Shown: positions 10,791-21,717, counted from the first letter of the stretch. The stretch is 64,000 nucleotides of DNA from Humulus lupulus (GCF_963169125.1 NC_084794.1:155630858-155694857), one strand, 5' to 3'. Program-made: numbers and translations. The notes: a model not told the origin generated them from the letters alone.

Positions 10791-10905
10791 GCGCTCAGCG
10801 TGATATTGCCACCCTTGACTTATAAGTCAAGCCTTTCGGCCTACGCTCAGCGTGCTATTGCTGCCCTTGACTCATAATTCAAGTCTTTCAATCAGATAAT
10901 ATGGA
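10791..10905. repeat. Two-copy ~55-bp repeat with an 18-bp perfect palindrome
   Basis: 'gctcagcgtg.tattgc' followed by 'cccttgact.ataa.tcaag' occurs twice. The first copy contains the perfect palindrome CTTGACTTATAAGTCAAG (10814-10831); the second has decayed by a base. Confidence 0.8.
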
Positions 10906-11150
10906 CAAGCATAAATCATTTACCACAGATATGATCCATACAATAATTGTTTTTTAATAAAACATTTCAATCACAGACTAGGTGTTATTTTCTTACCTCT
11001 GGTACAAGCATTGGATAAATAGAAATGACCTTTGAGCACGATCTCCTTCCGAGCCCTAGCGGTACCCTAGTCACAACCATAATAGAGGATATCCATCAAT
11101 ATCGAGTAAATAAAGGCTTCCGAACCGAATCCTAGCCTCTGAGACCTCGA

Positions 11151-11175
11151 ATTCTACTAAGCCGAGTAGTAGAAT
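11151..11175 (-). repeat. LTR hairpin with compensatory changes
   Basis: ATTCTACTA / loop agccgag / TAGTAGAAT: a perfect 9-bp stem at the position where other Tekay LTRs have ATTCCACCA / TGGTGGAAT. Two base pairs differ, and both partners have changed in each. Confidence 0.85.
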
Positions 11176-12304
11176 CCTTCCCGAGCCCTAGGTTTGAGTC
11201 CCCGCAACTCGAAACCTCACTTGGCTATTCTTCCCCATTAGCATTGCGACGCGCCTCAAGTGAGCCCACAAGGCGCCGCGGGGCAGTTTAGACGAACAGC
11301 GCCGCGGTGCAATCCCACGAAACCAGATTTCAAAAATTTTCCTCCGAGCCAAATCCCTCAAAATTCATAGCAAATAAAAATTAAACCCATAATTGAGTTC
11401 TAAACTCATAACAACACCTCATTAAAACTCACCCAAACTCTCATTAAAACTCAAAACCCAAATCTTGGGCTTCAAAGCTCAAGAACACCTTAAGAACAAA
11501 ATAAATCCATAGAAATAAGAAGAGAATTCTTAACTCACCTATGTAATTCGACCCCTAGGCGGCTATGAACTCAATTCTCAACTTCAAGCCTCCAATTTCC
11601 AAGCTAATTCTCCTAAAAAATGAAAAGAACTTAACTTCAGCCAATAGAGATAGAGCGAAAATGAGAGAGAGAAAATGGGAGGATCTAGTGTAACTCATTT
11701 CTATTGAAGGCTTCTAGGTGATTAAGATAACCCAGGGCTAGGGAAAAGACCAAAATACCCCTTGCCCAAACCTTAGCTCTTTAATGCCCCCAAGGGCAAA
11801 ATGGTCTTTTGCCACCATTTCCCACTAATCTTCACCTAACACCATATTCCCAAATTAATCCCTATATCCCAAAATAATAACTAAATAAATACCCATTACC
11901 CGATAAACCCTAGTAATGTACTAAATTACCAAAATACCCCTAGGCTTACCACGAGCTGGGTATTTAATCCCATAGTGACTTTTCCGTTAACTTGCTTATT
12001 AGGCTAGTCTCATGTCGAGTAGCCAAAATATATTCTCATAATAATGTGTTATAAATCATAAAACACATATATTGACAAATATATATTCAACGAGTCAAAA
12101 TTACGAAAGTACCATTCTAATAAGAAATGGGCCCACATGCATGCTTAATAGTCCTGAACATGATATAATAGTCGTATCATAATACAACTCACATAATGCA
12201 CATAATCATGCATATAATCATAAAAATGCAAATAATATCCATTAATGCCCTCTCGACACACTAGTCAAGACACTAAGCCCGATTAACAAATTTGGGAAAT
12301 TACA

Positions 12305-12325
12305 GTTATACCCTCCTTAGAGGAA
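12305..12325 (-). promoter_or_regulatory. Tekay I polypurine tract
   Basis: The reverse complement reads 'gaaattcctctaaggagggt' immediately before the LTR start, the usual chromovirus-type plus-strand priming site. It fixes the orientation of the element as minus. Confidence 0.85.
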
Positions 12326-12327
12326 TT

Positions 12328-13647
12328 TCATCCTCGAAATTTTACCTGAATATCTCGGAATATTGATCCAGCATATTTGACTCCAATTCCTAGGCCACTC
12401 TCTTGACCTTGATGTTCCTCATACGATAGATCTTCCTGCAGCTCTAGATCTTCGTAACTTAATACAAGAGCCTCATTTGATACATACTTCCGAAGCATCG
12501 AAATATCAAACACATTGTGCACTCCTGACAATGTCGAAGGTAAGGACAACCAATAGGCCACCTGACCAATCCTCTCCAGGATTTCAAAAGGTCCTACAAA
12601 TCTAGAGCTCAACTTGCTCTTCTTCCCATACCTCTTCTCCTCGTTCAATGGTGAAAATCTAAGGAAGACATAGTCTCCCACTTGTAACTCCACGTTCTTG
12701 CACTTCGGATCTGAATAACTTTTATGTATACATTGTGATGCGAGCATCCAAGCTCTAATATTTTCGATAGCCTCATTGGTCCTCTGAACTACTTCAGGAT
12801 CAAAGTATTTCCTTTCACCCATCTCATCCCAGTGAATGGGAGATATACACTTCCTACCATACAACATCTCATAAGGGGCCACTCCAATAGTCGACTGATA
12901 GTTGTTATTGTAGGAAAACTCTATCAAAGGCAAATACTTACTCCAGGGCCCTTCAAAGTCCAAAATGCATGTCGGAAGCATATCTTCTAGTATCTGAATT
13001 GCCCTCTTAGACTGACCATCTGTCTGAGGATGATAAGTTGTACTAAATTTCAACTGTGTACCCATAGCTCTCGGCAAACTTCCCCAAAACATGGAAGTAA
13101 ATGTGGGGTCCCGATGTGACACAATCGATTTTGGAGCCCTGTGAAGATGCTCTATCTCTCTCACATAGAGATTTGCATATTGGTCAACTGTATAAGTTTT
13201 CCTCACCGGTAGAAAGTGAGTTGATTTGGTGTATCTATCCATGACAACCGACATTGAATCATGCTGACCCACTGTCCTATGCAACCTAACCACAAAATCC
13301 ATAGTGATGTCCTCCCATTTTCCCTCTGGGATATCCAAAGGCTGTAATAGCCTTGCCGGTCTCTGATGCTCAACCTTAACCTGCTGACACATCAGACACT
13401 TGGCCACATATTTGGTTACATCCCTCTTCCTCCCAGGCCACCAATATAAAGTTTTCAGATCTTGATACATCTTTGTGGTTCCTGGATGCAAAGAGTAAGG
13501 GGTAGTATGAGATTCAACCAGACTCTCCCATTTGATAACAACATCCATCGGAACAAAAATCCAACCCTTGTACCTTAGTAGGCCCATCTCTGACACTATG
13601 TAGTCCCTAGCCACTCTAGCTAAGACATCCCCTCTAATCTTCATCAA
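12328..13647 (-). pseudogene. Tekay I integrase (long open frame, catalytic residues lost)
   Basis: A 439-residue open frame covering the zinc-binding region (HTTPYSLHPG...CLMCQ), the catalytic core (ITMDF with the first Asp) and the GPY/F module (GPFEILERIG). Although open, it cannot be active: the second core Asp in the usual SDRD motif is His (SHRD, codon 13114-13116), and the catalytic Glu in GQSE is Lys (GQSK, codon 13006-13008). No chromodomain is recognisable after the GPF module. It reads into the polypurine tract, so it is the last gene of the element. Confidence 0.9.
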
Positions 13648-14905
13648 CTATGGTTCATTCAATTGACTTTCCTTTAAACTTTCTAAAAGAGTAGAATATA
13701 GTGTGATGTTGGATAATTGGCCCACCATTAATTCTATTCATGATCTGCTCATATCCTCAACCAATTCCCTTGAATTCTGCTTTGCACTAAGCAACTGCCC
13801 CGGACCTTTCCAGCTTAAAGCATCTGCCATCACGCTGGCTTTCCCTGTATGATACAGGATTTCACAGTCATAACCATTCACCAACTCTAACCAATGTCTC
13901 TATCTCATTTTCAAGTCTTTCTATTTGAAGAAATAATTCAAGATTTGTGATCAGTGTATATCTCGTACTTCTCCCCATAAAGATAGTGTCACCAAACCTT
14001 CATTTCAAAAACCATTGCTGTTAACTCTAGATCATGAGTGAGGTATCTCTATTCTTATTCTTTTAACTGACGGGATGCATAAGCAATGACCTTCCCAGCC
14101 TTCATAAGAACACAACCCAAACCATGTCTCGAGGCATCACAGTAAACCACAAACTTCTCTTGATCTATTGGAAGACTCAAAACTAGAGCGGTAGTCAAAC
14201 ACTGCTTCAGTTCCTGGAAGTTCTTGTCACACTTATCTGACCATACAAACTTCTTGTTCTTGCGTGTCAACTCTGTTAGTGGTGAAGCAATCCTGGAGAC
14301 CCTTGGACACCCTGTTCATCAGATCAATAAAATTTGTGGTAACAAAAATTCACATTTCTTGAACTTCGCATACAGTCTGTGTTCCCTCAGCCTCTGTAAA
14401 ACCAACGTGAGATGTTGCTCATGTTTTGCCTCTGATTGAGAATATACTAGAATATCTTCAATGAAGTCGATCATAAACTGATCTAGATGATCCTTGAACA
14501 CCCTGTTCATCAGATCTATAAAAGCTGCTAGGGCATTAGTCAAACCAAATGACATAACCAGGAACTCATAATGCCCATATCTGGTGTGAAAAGATGTCTT
14601 TGTTATATCTTCCTCCTTGATCCTCAGCTAGTGATAACCAGATTGAAGATCTATTTTTGAGAATACCGTTTTACCCTGCAACTGATCAAACAGGTCATCT
14701 ATCCTTAGCAGAGGATTCTTGTTCTTAATGGTTAACTTGTTCAGTTCCATGTAATCAATACACATCCTTAGAGAACCATCTTTCTTCTTTTCAAATAAGA
14801 CTGGCGCACACCTGGAGTGAAACTGGGTCTATTAAAACCGAAGTCTAACAACTTTTGTAACTGTACCTTCTGTTCTTTCAACTCTGTTAGGGCCATTCAG
14901 TATGG
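13648..14905 (-). pseudogene. Tekay I reverse transcriptase / RNase H, broken
   Basis: Reverse order on the plus strand: RNase H ([17 protein letters not shown], 14055-14270), RT palm ([23 protein letters not shown], 14319-14555) and RT N-terminal part ([24 protein letters not shown]). The FIDD catalytic motif has become FIED (codon 14457-14459). A TAG replaces the usual Gln in GYHQLRIK (14628-14630). About 130 bases encoding the FLGH...FLGLAGYYR segment are missing between the palm and RNase H, replaced by a ~28-base copy of nearby RT sequence (about 14303-14330). Several stops lie in the RNase H C-terminus. Confidence 0.88.
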
Positions 14906-15640
14906 TGCAATAGACACTGGTTATGTCTGTGGTACCAGTTCAATAACAAACTCTGTCTCTCTGTGTGGTGGAAACCTTGGAAAATCCTCTAAAATCTCAT
15001 CCAGAAACTCATAGACTAGTCTAGTCTCTTCTAGTCCCACTGACACGACCTGGGTGGTATCCACCACAGTAGCTCGGAATCCTATGCAACCACCTCGCAA
15101 TAGGCGTCTATCTCCCAATGTTGATATCATAGGTACACAGGGTCCATGTACAATACAACCAAATACAAAGGAATCCTCACCCTCTCGCTCAAATATTACC
15201 ATCTTGTTCTTGCAGTCTATGGTTGCCCCATATTTAACTAACCAGTCCATACCCAGAATCATGTCAAAATTGTTCATAACCAACTCAATCAAGTCCACTG
15301 AAAACTCTCTGCCATCCATTGTCACTGGAAATGATTTGACCCATCTCCTGGAAACTACTAACTCCCCAGTAGGTAAAAAAGTTCCAAACCCCACAATATA
15401 TTAATCACATGGTCTACACATTATATCAATTATCCTACTAGAAACCAAGGAATGTGTACCACCAGAATCAATCAAAACAGTATAAGAGGTTCTAGAACTA
15501 GAATGCTGACCTGTCACTACTGAGGGTTTAACCTCAGCCTTTGCCTGTGTCAACACAACCACTTGAACTGGAGTCATGCTGTCTGTTTCCCTTGGTTCCT
15601 CTTTCTTCGCTCTTGGGCAGTCTTTCTTCAAGTTTCCTAC
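14906..15640 (-). pseudogene. Tekay I aspartic protease and linker to RT
   Basis: Contains the retropepsin active site as VLIDSGGTHSLV (usual DSGAT) and the downstream FDMILGMDWLVKYGATIDC, then ETEFVIELVP, the start of RT. A frame break at about 15400 separates the active-site half from the rest. Gag lies upstream and RT downstream, as in all Ty3/gypsy elements. Confidence 0.85.
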
Positions 15641-16640
15641 TATCCCGCACTAAAAGCATGCCTTTGCCCGACCCTCTCCCACATGGCCCCTTTTACATGT
15701 AGTGCACTCAGGGTAATCTCTCCAGACCTCATTGCCACCCTTGTGGCCAATCTGTATACCATGTGGCCTCCTGTCAGGGCCTGAAGCTGAAAAAATTTCT
15801 AGAGCCTTCTTTTTTTGGTCACTAGGGCCTTCGCCTATACCAGAACCTATAAATGGATGTCCGATCCTCCTAGTATCTCTCTTGGCCGTGTTATTGCGCC
15901 ATATTTTATTCTCTGCAGCCTCTACAGTAAGGGCTTACTCTACCACTTGTGCATATGTCAACATCTCAGGGATAGTGGTAATTCGAGCGTCATGGGCTAT
16001 CATTGGCTATAACCTCTGAAGGAACCTTTCGGGCACCAAGTCCGCGACAAACTTGGCTAGTCTATCAAACTTCAATGCATACTCAGTTGCTGACATATTT
16101 CCCTGCAGCAGTTTATTAAACTCCTCTGCCTTTGCAGTCCAAACTTCATCATTCTAGTACTTCTCATGAAACAAGGTCTTGAACTCTTCCCAATCCATGG
16201 TTTTCACATTCCTGACCTGGGATACTACTTCCCACCAAATTCAGGCATCCTCCTGAAACATATGTGTGGCACATGACACTCTCTCATTACCAACTATTCT
16301 TATAAAGTCCAGAATAGCATTCATCATACTCATCCATAGTTTGGCCGTAACCAGATCTGCACTACCCTAAAAAATTGGATGGTACTGCTTTTTAAACCTT
16401 TCATAAAGGGGTTCCCATCCTCTGGTGGTTGTACTACTACTGCTACCGATGCAGGTGGCATCACTGGTGGAACGTTCCATGCTAAAACTTGTTGTTGTCT
16501 TAATAGGCGGATCTCTTCTTCGTGCTTTTGTAATCTAGCTTGCATATCAACAGGCACTTGCAGCCAGTTCTTTGAACCTGATTATCATTTAGGGCCTGTA
16601 TTTCTTGGCCGACTAATGGATCTGACTGTCTTGGAAGCAT
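15641..16640 (-). pseudogene. Tekay I gag
   Basis: The likely start ATG is at 16640-16638 (MLPRQSDPLVGQEIQ), placed by comparison with the gag start of Tekay II (59941). A coiled-coil-like stretch follows (MQARLQKHEEEIRLLRQQQ). The zinc knuckle near 15640-15660 is damaged: the Cys-x2-Cys contains a stop and the His is Asn (GNLKKDC). Many stops and shifts interrupt the capsid part. Confidence 0.75.
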
Positions 16641-16993
16641 ACTTCAAAGTTTATCTACAGTTATCAACCCAACTTATCAGGTAGTGATAACAATACCTCT
16701 TGCCGCCCCATGATCCAAAACGGATCACATAAGTATTCATATGCAATCACAATGCTAATAAGCTTTTCAATAGCTTTCACACTCAACATTCATGCTAATA
16801 AGCATGTCGTTTCATATTCATGCTCAAGCATGGTGCTAATAAGCATTTCCTAACATTTATGAGTAGATAACTGTTGATAAGCATTTTTCGGCATTTATAA
16901 GCAAATAGCGATGCTAATAAGCATTTTCTAAGATACATATGCATATAACAGTGCAAATAAGCGTTTCCTTAGCATTAACAAGCAATGATAATT
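16641..16993 (-). other. Tekay I 5' untranslated region with ~40-bp tandem array
   Basis: Non-coding leader between gag and the lost primer site. Six degenerate units with 'tgctaataagcat' start at 16753, 16793, 16834, 16872, 16912 and 16952 (spacing 40, 41, 38, 40, 40). Tekay II has only two scattered copies of the word (about 60078 and 60188). The leader ends where the copia LTR remnant begins; neither primer site nor 5' LTR is present. Confidence 0.75.
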
Positions 16994-17079
16994 GGTATAT
17001 GATACTGACAGGTATTAACATTTATTAAAATGGGTCCATATATTCCACTGCGTACCTTTGATTTGATCATTTAATACCA
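16994..17079 (+). mobile_element. Copia 5' LTR stub (last ~86 bp)
   Basis: 'ggtattaacatttattaaaatgggtccatatattc' through 'tttaatacca' matches the end of the 3' LTR (33490-33573) with few changes. The remaining ~1.9 kb of this LTR is absent, and the sequence to the left belongs to Tekay I. Confidence 0.85.
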
Positions 17080-17083
17080 ACAA

Positions 17084-17096
17084 TTGGCATTAGAGA
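17084..17096 (+). promoter_or_regulatory. Copia primer-binding site, degenerate tRNA-iMet type
   Basis: TTGGCATTAGAGA corresponds to the plant iMet primer complement TTGGTATCAGAGC with transitions. It lies 4 bases after the LTR stub. Confidence 0.6.
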
Positions 17097-19099
17097 AGTC
17101 TAAATATATACATTAAATATTGTGTAGGTTTCTTGCATTTGTTATATGTATGTTGATATGTATATTGAATGGATGGATATGTTCTTTGATTGTACGATTG
17201 AATGATGGATCGTTAATTATATGGTGCTATTGGGTTAGGAATTTTATTGTTTTTTAGATCTTGTGTAAGCCATAAAGAGCATAGAATTTTTTGTAATTTT
17301 ATTTCTCGAAATTTTAATTGAAAAATATATACACAAAGAAAAACAAGAGGACCTGAGCCATGCACAAAAAAGGCACACGACCCAAGCCTTCTGCAGCCGC
17401 ACACACCAGCCCTGTGGCTGGCTCACCCGCGCGCACACCCAGGCCCCGAGCCTCCACCTATTGCCGCATGTGCCAGACGCACCCCAGCCCCACGGCTCCC
17501 ATCGTGCAGCCCCGTGGCTCCCTGCGTGCAGCCCCATGGCTCTCAGCGTGCAGCCCAACGCCCATGCGCGCGCGCACCCGCCTGCCTCCCCATGCGCCAG
17601 GCGCTTGGCCGAGCTCTTGCATGCCAGCTGCCACCCACCCAAGCCCTTGGCTCATTGTTCCGCCGGCCCTAGGGCACCAATCTTGGTGCCCAAAATACTA
17701 ATTCCTAAGTTGTTATATAATATCTTTTATTTAATTAATTTTTAAATTATTTGAAATTAAAAGTTTAATTATCTTATTTTATTTTATTAGAAAATAAAAT
17801 ATCTTTTAGTTGGTTAAGATATTTTAATATCCTAAGTTTAAATAATTATTTGAATTTTATTCATTAATTATTTAAATTCAACTAAATTAAAAAGATGACA
17901 AAAATTGTTATTTAATTAAAAGTTAGTTTTAATTAAATAAATTAATTAGAAAATTTGTTTCTAATTAATAAGTTGGGAAAAACAAAGCTCCTAAAGATTA
18001 GAATGAAAGCCTAAAGGAGAGGAGAAGCATTCTTGGAAAGTCTTGAAAGCTACATAGACTTAGATTGAAATTTTATTTCTAATTTTAAAGTGTTGTAAAT
18101 CTTAGAAATTTAGTGCTCGGTTCATCATTTATTGATTATTTATTGTATTTATTTAAATAAATTTTCATTGATGTTTGATTAATAACATGATCATGCAGTA
18201 ATCGATCACATGCCATTCATGAAACCCCACACAGTTTCTCATTAATCATGCATTTTTTAGAAACATGATTATCTAGGATTGTCCTATTTTTTTTATATGA
18301 ATTGTTTTTGATGAAATCAATTTCATGTAAACTACTAAGTATTAAATTAGTTAAAACTTGGTAACTCACACTATAATAAAGGCAATAGTATTTTATAGGC
18401 CTTTAAGATAACCAACTTTATGTAAAAAAACATTTTAATAAAGTGAGATTAATGTAATGGGTAATAATTTAGATCACATTAATTATAGAAACAAGCTCTT
18501 TTATAATTATGTTTTTTTGTAATTAATTAAATTCATAGGGTTATTAATAAACTAGTTATTAATTTGGAATTAATTTATTAGTTTAATAAAACACATTTAA
18601 TTTAAAATAGTAAGTGAGAGAAGGTGAACTTCTCAATGTGACCTATGGTCTCCATTATTAGTGCAACACCATGAGATATGAATAGGGCCTCGAGGCGGCT
18701 TTGTTTCCGTCCCCCTAAGGAAGGTTTCTAGACATATCAATACCAAGGTTGTCTTCTGACGAAGATAGGAGGAAGTGATGTATTTTAGGCTTGATCGACC
18801 CTAAGAGCTTTTGCAGTGGATAATGACATCTTAACCAAACTAGCGGTACTTTATATTTAAAAGAGAAAATAAAGGTTTATTTAAAGTTTTAAATTATAAA
18901 GATAAGATTGTCTTATAAGCTATTTGAATTTAACTTGACTGACCCTAAGGCGACATTTTATTTGTTGGGTAGTTTTATCGTGGAAAAGTAAATGTTAATT
19001 TATGTGTTTCAGTTGTTGCATTTATGCATCATGTTTACTTTATGAAACTTTGATATTTTTTCAAATGATAATATTATTGTTTTTTATTTTATTTTAGTA
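17097..19099 (+). other. Copia 5' leader (about 2 kb, non-coding)
   Basis: A long region without a gene. It includes a GC-rich island (17350-17690), AT-rich DNA, and a pyrimidine-rich 'ttgttttttattttattttag' stretch directly before the gag frame, which resembles a plant 3' splice site. Frames at 17360-17745 are low-complexity GC artefacts. Confidence 0.55.
17350..17690. repeat. GC-rich island with ~23-bp imperfect repeats in the copia leader
   Basis: Units of the form 'cgtgcagccc.gtggctccc' recur at about 17503-17555, flanked by 'gcgcgcgcac' and many Ala/Pro-type codons in several frames. It is strongly different in base composition from the AT-rich leader around it. Confidence 0.65.
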
Positions 19100-20000
19100 A
19101 TTTCGAACGGTGGAAATCCAATAACCGCTTTACTATCACTTGAAAATATTAATGGAGATAATTTTATAAGATGGAAATCAAATCTAAATCTTATGTTAGT
19201 CTGTGAGAACCACAAATTCGTCTTGACTGAGGAATGTCCTAAAGAGCCCGCTGCCACAGCCCTAAAGAATGTTCAGGACAAGTATGATGCCTGGATTCAA
19301 TCCAATAATAAGGCAAAGTGTTACATGCTTGTGAGCATGAATGATGTTTTGAGAACGAAGCATGAAACCATGGAAACACATTTGAGATAATGGATTCTCT
19401 GTAGGTCATGTTTGGGCAACAATCTAATCAAAGTAGACATGAGGCTACTAGAACCTACATGACTACTAAGATGAAGAAAGGTGTTTCTGTACATGAACAT
19501 GTTTTACACATGATTAATGTGATACATGAAGCAGAAATACATGGGGCCATAATTGATGAGCGTACATAAGTAAGCATCATACTGGAATCGCTCACTCCTG
19601 CCTTTTCTGCATTCACCACCAACTATATTATGAGTAAGTTGGGATTCAACATGACCCAGCTATTGAATGAACTGCAGGCATTTGATTCTCTTAACAAATC
19701 CATTACAAAAGAGACTGAAGCAAATGTGGTAGAAGAGAAATCTTCAAACTCTGAGTAGATATCCCAGAAGGGAAAGAAGAACAATAATAAGGACAAAGGA
19801 AAGGGAAAAAAAGTCCAATAAAGGCAAGAAGGCACCATAAGCCAAGGAGAACAAAATTGACAATAACTCCAAGAAGAAAGAACGAAAAGGAAAATGTTTC
19901 AGCTGTGGAGTTGAAGGTCACTGGAAGAGAAACTGTACAAAGTATCTCTTTGAGATGAAAAAGAAAGGTAAATGTGGTTTTCTTGTACTTGAAGCTTGTG
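19100..20000 (+). pseudogene. Copia gag
   Basis: Encodes a UBN2-type gag: LLSLENINGDNFIRWKSNL, KYDAWIQSNNKAKCYMLVSM, VLRTKHETMETH, then LESLTPAFSAF and LLNELQAF. The zinc knuckle is a complete CX2CX4HX4C (19895-19936, CFSCGVEGHWKRNC). The expected start codon is ATT (19100-19102). In-frame stops occur at 19388-19390, about 19567 and about 19757, with a frameshift near the Lys/Asn-rich tract. Capsid and nucleocapsid functions are therefore lost. Confidence 0.85.
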
Positions 20001-20395
20001 AAGTGGAAGATGATATGTTATCCTGGGTTTTATATTCAGGAGCCACTAACCATGTTTGTTCTTCCATGTAGATACTTGAGTCATTAAGGGAGCTGGCAGA
20101 TGGCGAGGTGACCATGCGAGTTGGAAGTGCAGTGCTAGTTTCGGGAAGAGCAAGGGGAACAGTCCATTTAAATTTTGGGAACAATTATTTAGTTTTGAAC
20201 AATGTTTATTTTATTTCTGGATTTTCTAGAAACTTAGTTTCTTTATCTATATTGCATGAATTTTTTTTTTGATATTTCTTTTAGTAATAATGCGATTGTT
20301 ATGTCAAAAAATGGTTTCAAAATATTTCAAGCAAAACATAATAATGGACTGTATATGCTCAAACCAAATGAACGAACGCTTAATAATTCATAATC
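20001..20395 (+). pseudogene. Copia aspartic protease, active-site Asp replaced
   Basis: The motif normally reading W-L-D-S-G-A-T-x-H is WVLYSGATNHVC, so the catalytic Asp codon is TAT at 20033-20035 (GAT to TAT). Downstream residues (NNVYFISGFSRNLVSLS) belong to the protease/pre-integrase segment. Stops at about 20070 and 20392 show further decay. Confidence 0.85.
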
Positions 20396-21067
20396 ATTTA
20401 AAGTAGCAAAACTGCAAGGTAACAAAGACAAAAAGTTTCAAATGAGGTTGACACAGATCTTTGGCATCTTCGACTTGGTCATAAAGGATAAACCGGTTAA
20501 CAAAAGATGGACCTTTGCGAGAACTGAGAATTGGAACTCTTCCGGTTTGTGAATCTTGTATAGAACGAAAAATGACCAAGCGTCCTTTCTCAGCGAAAGG
20601 AAATAGAGCCAAAGAATCTTTGGAGCTTGTACACAGTGATGTCTGTGGTCCAATCAATGTACAAGCAAGAGGTGGGAATGAGTATTTCACCACTTTCATT
20701 GATGATTACTCAAGATATGGTCATACTTACCTAATGCTTTAGAAATCTGAAACCTTTGGTAAGTTTCAAGAATTCAAAGCTGAGGCTGAGAAGCAGTTAG
20801 GTAAGACTCTAAGGACACTTCGATCTGATCGAGATGGAGAATATTTGGATTTAGATTTCAAAGATTTCTTGCTGGAGCATGGTATTCTATCCCAACTCAC
20901 AGCACCAGGAATGCCACATCAAAGTGGTGTTTCTAAAAGAAGAAACAAGACCTTGTTGGACATGGTCAGATCTATGTTAAGCTACACTTCACTTCGTTTC
21001 TCAGTCTGGGGATATGCACTTCAAACGGCGACATACATTTGGAATTTAGTCCCATCTAAGACTATTA
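20396..21067 (+). pseudogene. Copia integrase, N-terminal part
   Basis: The zinc-binding segment is frame-damaged, then PVCESCIERKMTKRPFS, LVHSDVCGPINV with the first core Asp, FTTFIDDYSRY, LRSDRDGEYL (second Asp retained) and a GILSQLTAPGMPHQSGVSKRRNKTL segment where the usual catalytic Glu in the V-x-E/A-x-R-N context is altered (VSKRRN). It reads on to NLVPSKT and is cut at about 21067 by an inverted solo LTR; the frame resumes at 23172. Confidence 0.85.
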
Positions 21068-21687
21068 TGTTGGCTTTTATAGATCAAATTAGAGATTATA
21101 TGTAGCGAAACAACTATCAAAATTGTTAATTTAACCCCCCATGATTTCTAGATCTACTTCTTCACATGCATATATATATTGAATCAAAGATATGAGCAGA
21201 AAATTACCTCAAGTCCTTCCTCGCTGCTATCTTTTTGTATGGCAAAAATTCTTGAGATCTCACACCAAGATCTTCCAAAATGTTCTCAGCACACAAAGAA
21301 CGAGTGTGGGCTCCCTATACAAAATAATAGGCAAAATCTATTTATCAGATGTTCTCAACACATGAGATTTGATAAAGTTTGGACCTAACTTTGTGAATAA
21401 TAGTGACCTATGCTTGTATCACTGTTCTCTTTCTCTCAGAGATATTTCACGATATATTTTCTATCCCTGAAAAGTATCGTTCTAAAAAACTGATATCCTA
21501 TATTTAATATATCCAATATATTAAAAATAAAATATTAGTTATTTTAAACAATTTGAAAATAACTAATCAGTTATCAGATTTTGATTAAATAATAATATTT
21601 TAATCATTTTACAATATCTCATTATTTATTTAATATTTAAATAACTAAAATTGTGGAACCAAGAAACTACCAAGAGCTTCTTATGCG

Positions 21688-21717
21688 TGTAGCACAGTGA
21701 CTGAGCACTGTGCTACA
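21688..21717. repeat. Perfect 12-bp inverted repeat (hairpin) in the solo copia LTR
   Basis: TGTAGCACAGTG / loop actgag / CACTGTGCTACA. The homologous place in the 3' LTR at 32928-32962 holds another, imperfect inverted repeat with different sequence. Confidence 0.9.

Larger units (their letters stand above)
10437..12304 (-). mobile_element. Tekay I 3' LTR, inner fragment (to LTR start)
   Basis: Continues the reverse-complement LTR interrupted at 3482. It contains the GC island (about 11240-11330), the compensated hairpin (11151-11175), splice-donor-like sites in reverse, and ends 'gggaaattaca', the reverse complement of the LTR start TGTAAT. A purine tract follows at 12305. Together with 3062-3482 the LTR is about 2.3 kb, the same size as the solo copies. 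Confidence 0.85.

Noticed and set aside
15054..16019. Plus-strand frames of 95-116 residues
   Set aside because: Antisense shadows of the Tekay I protease and gag.
17360..17745. Overlapping reading frames of about 100 residues in three frames
   Set aside because: All arise from a GC-rich, Ala/Pro/His-coded repetitive island. No frame shows a domain and the region is a copia leader.
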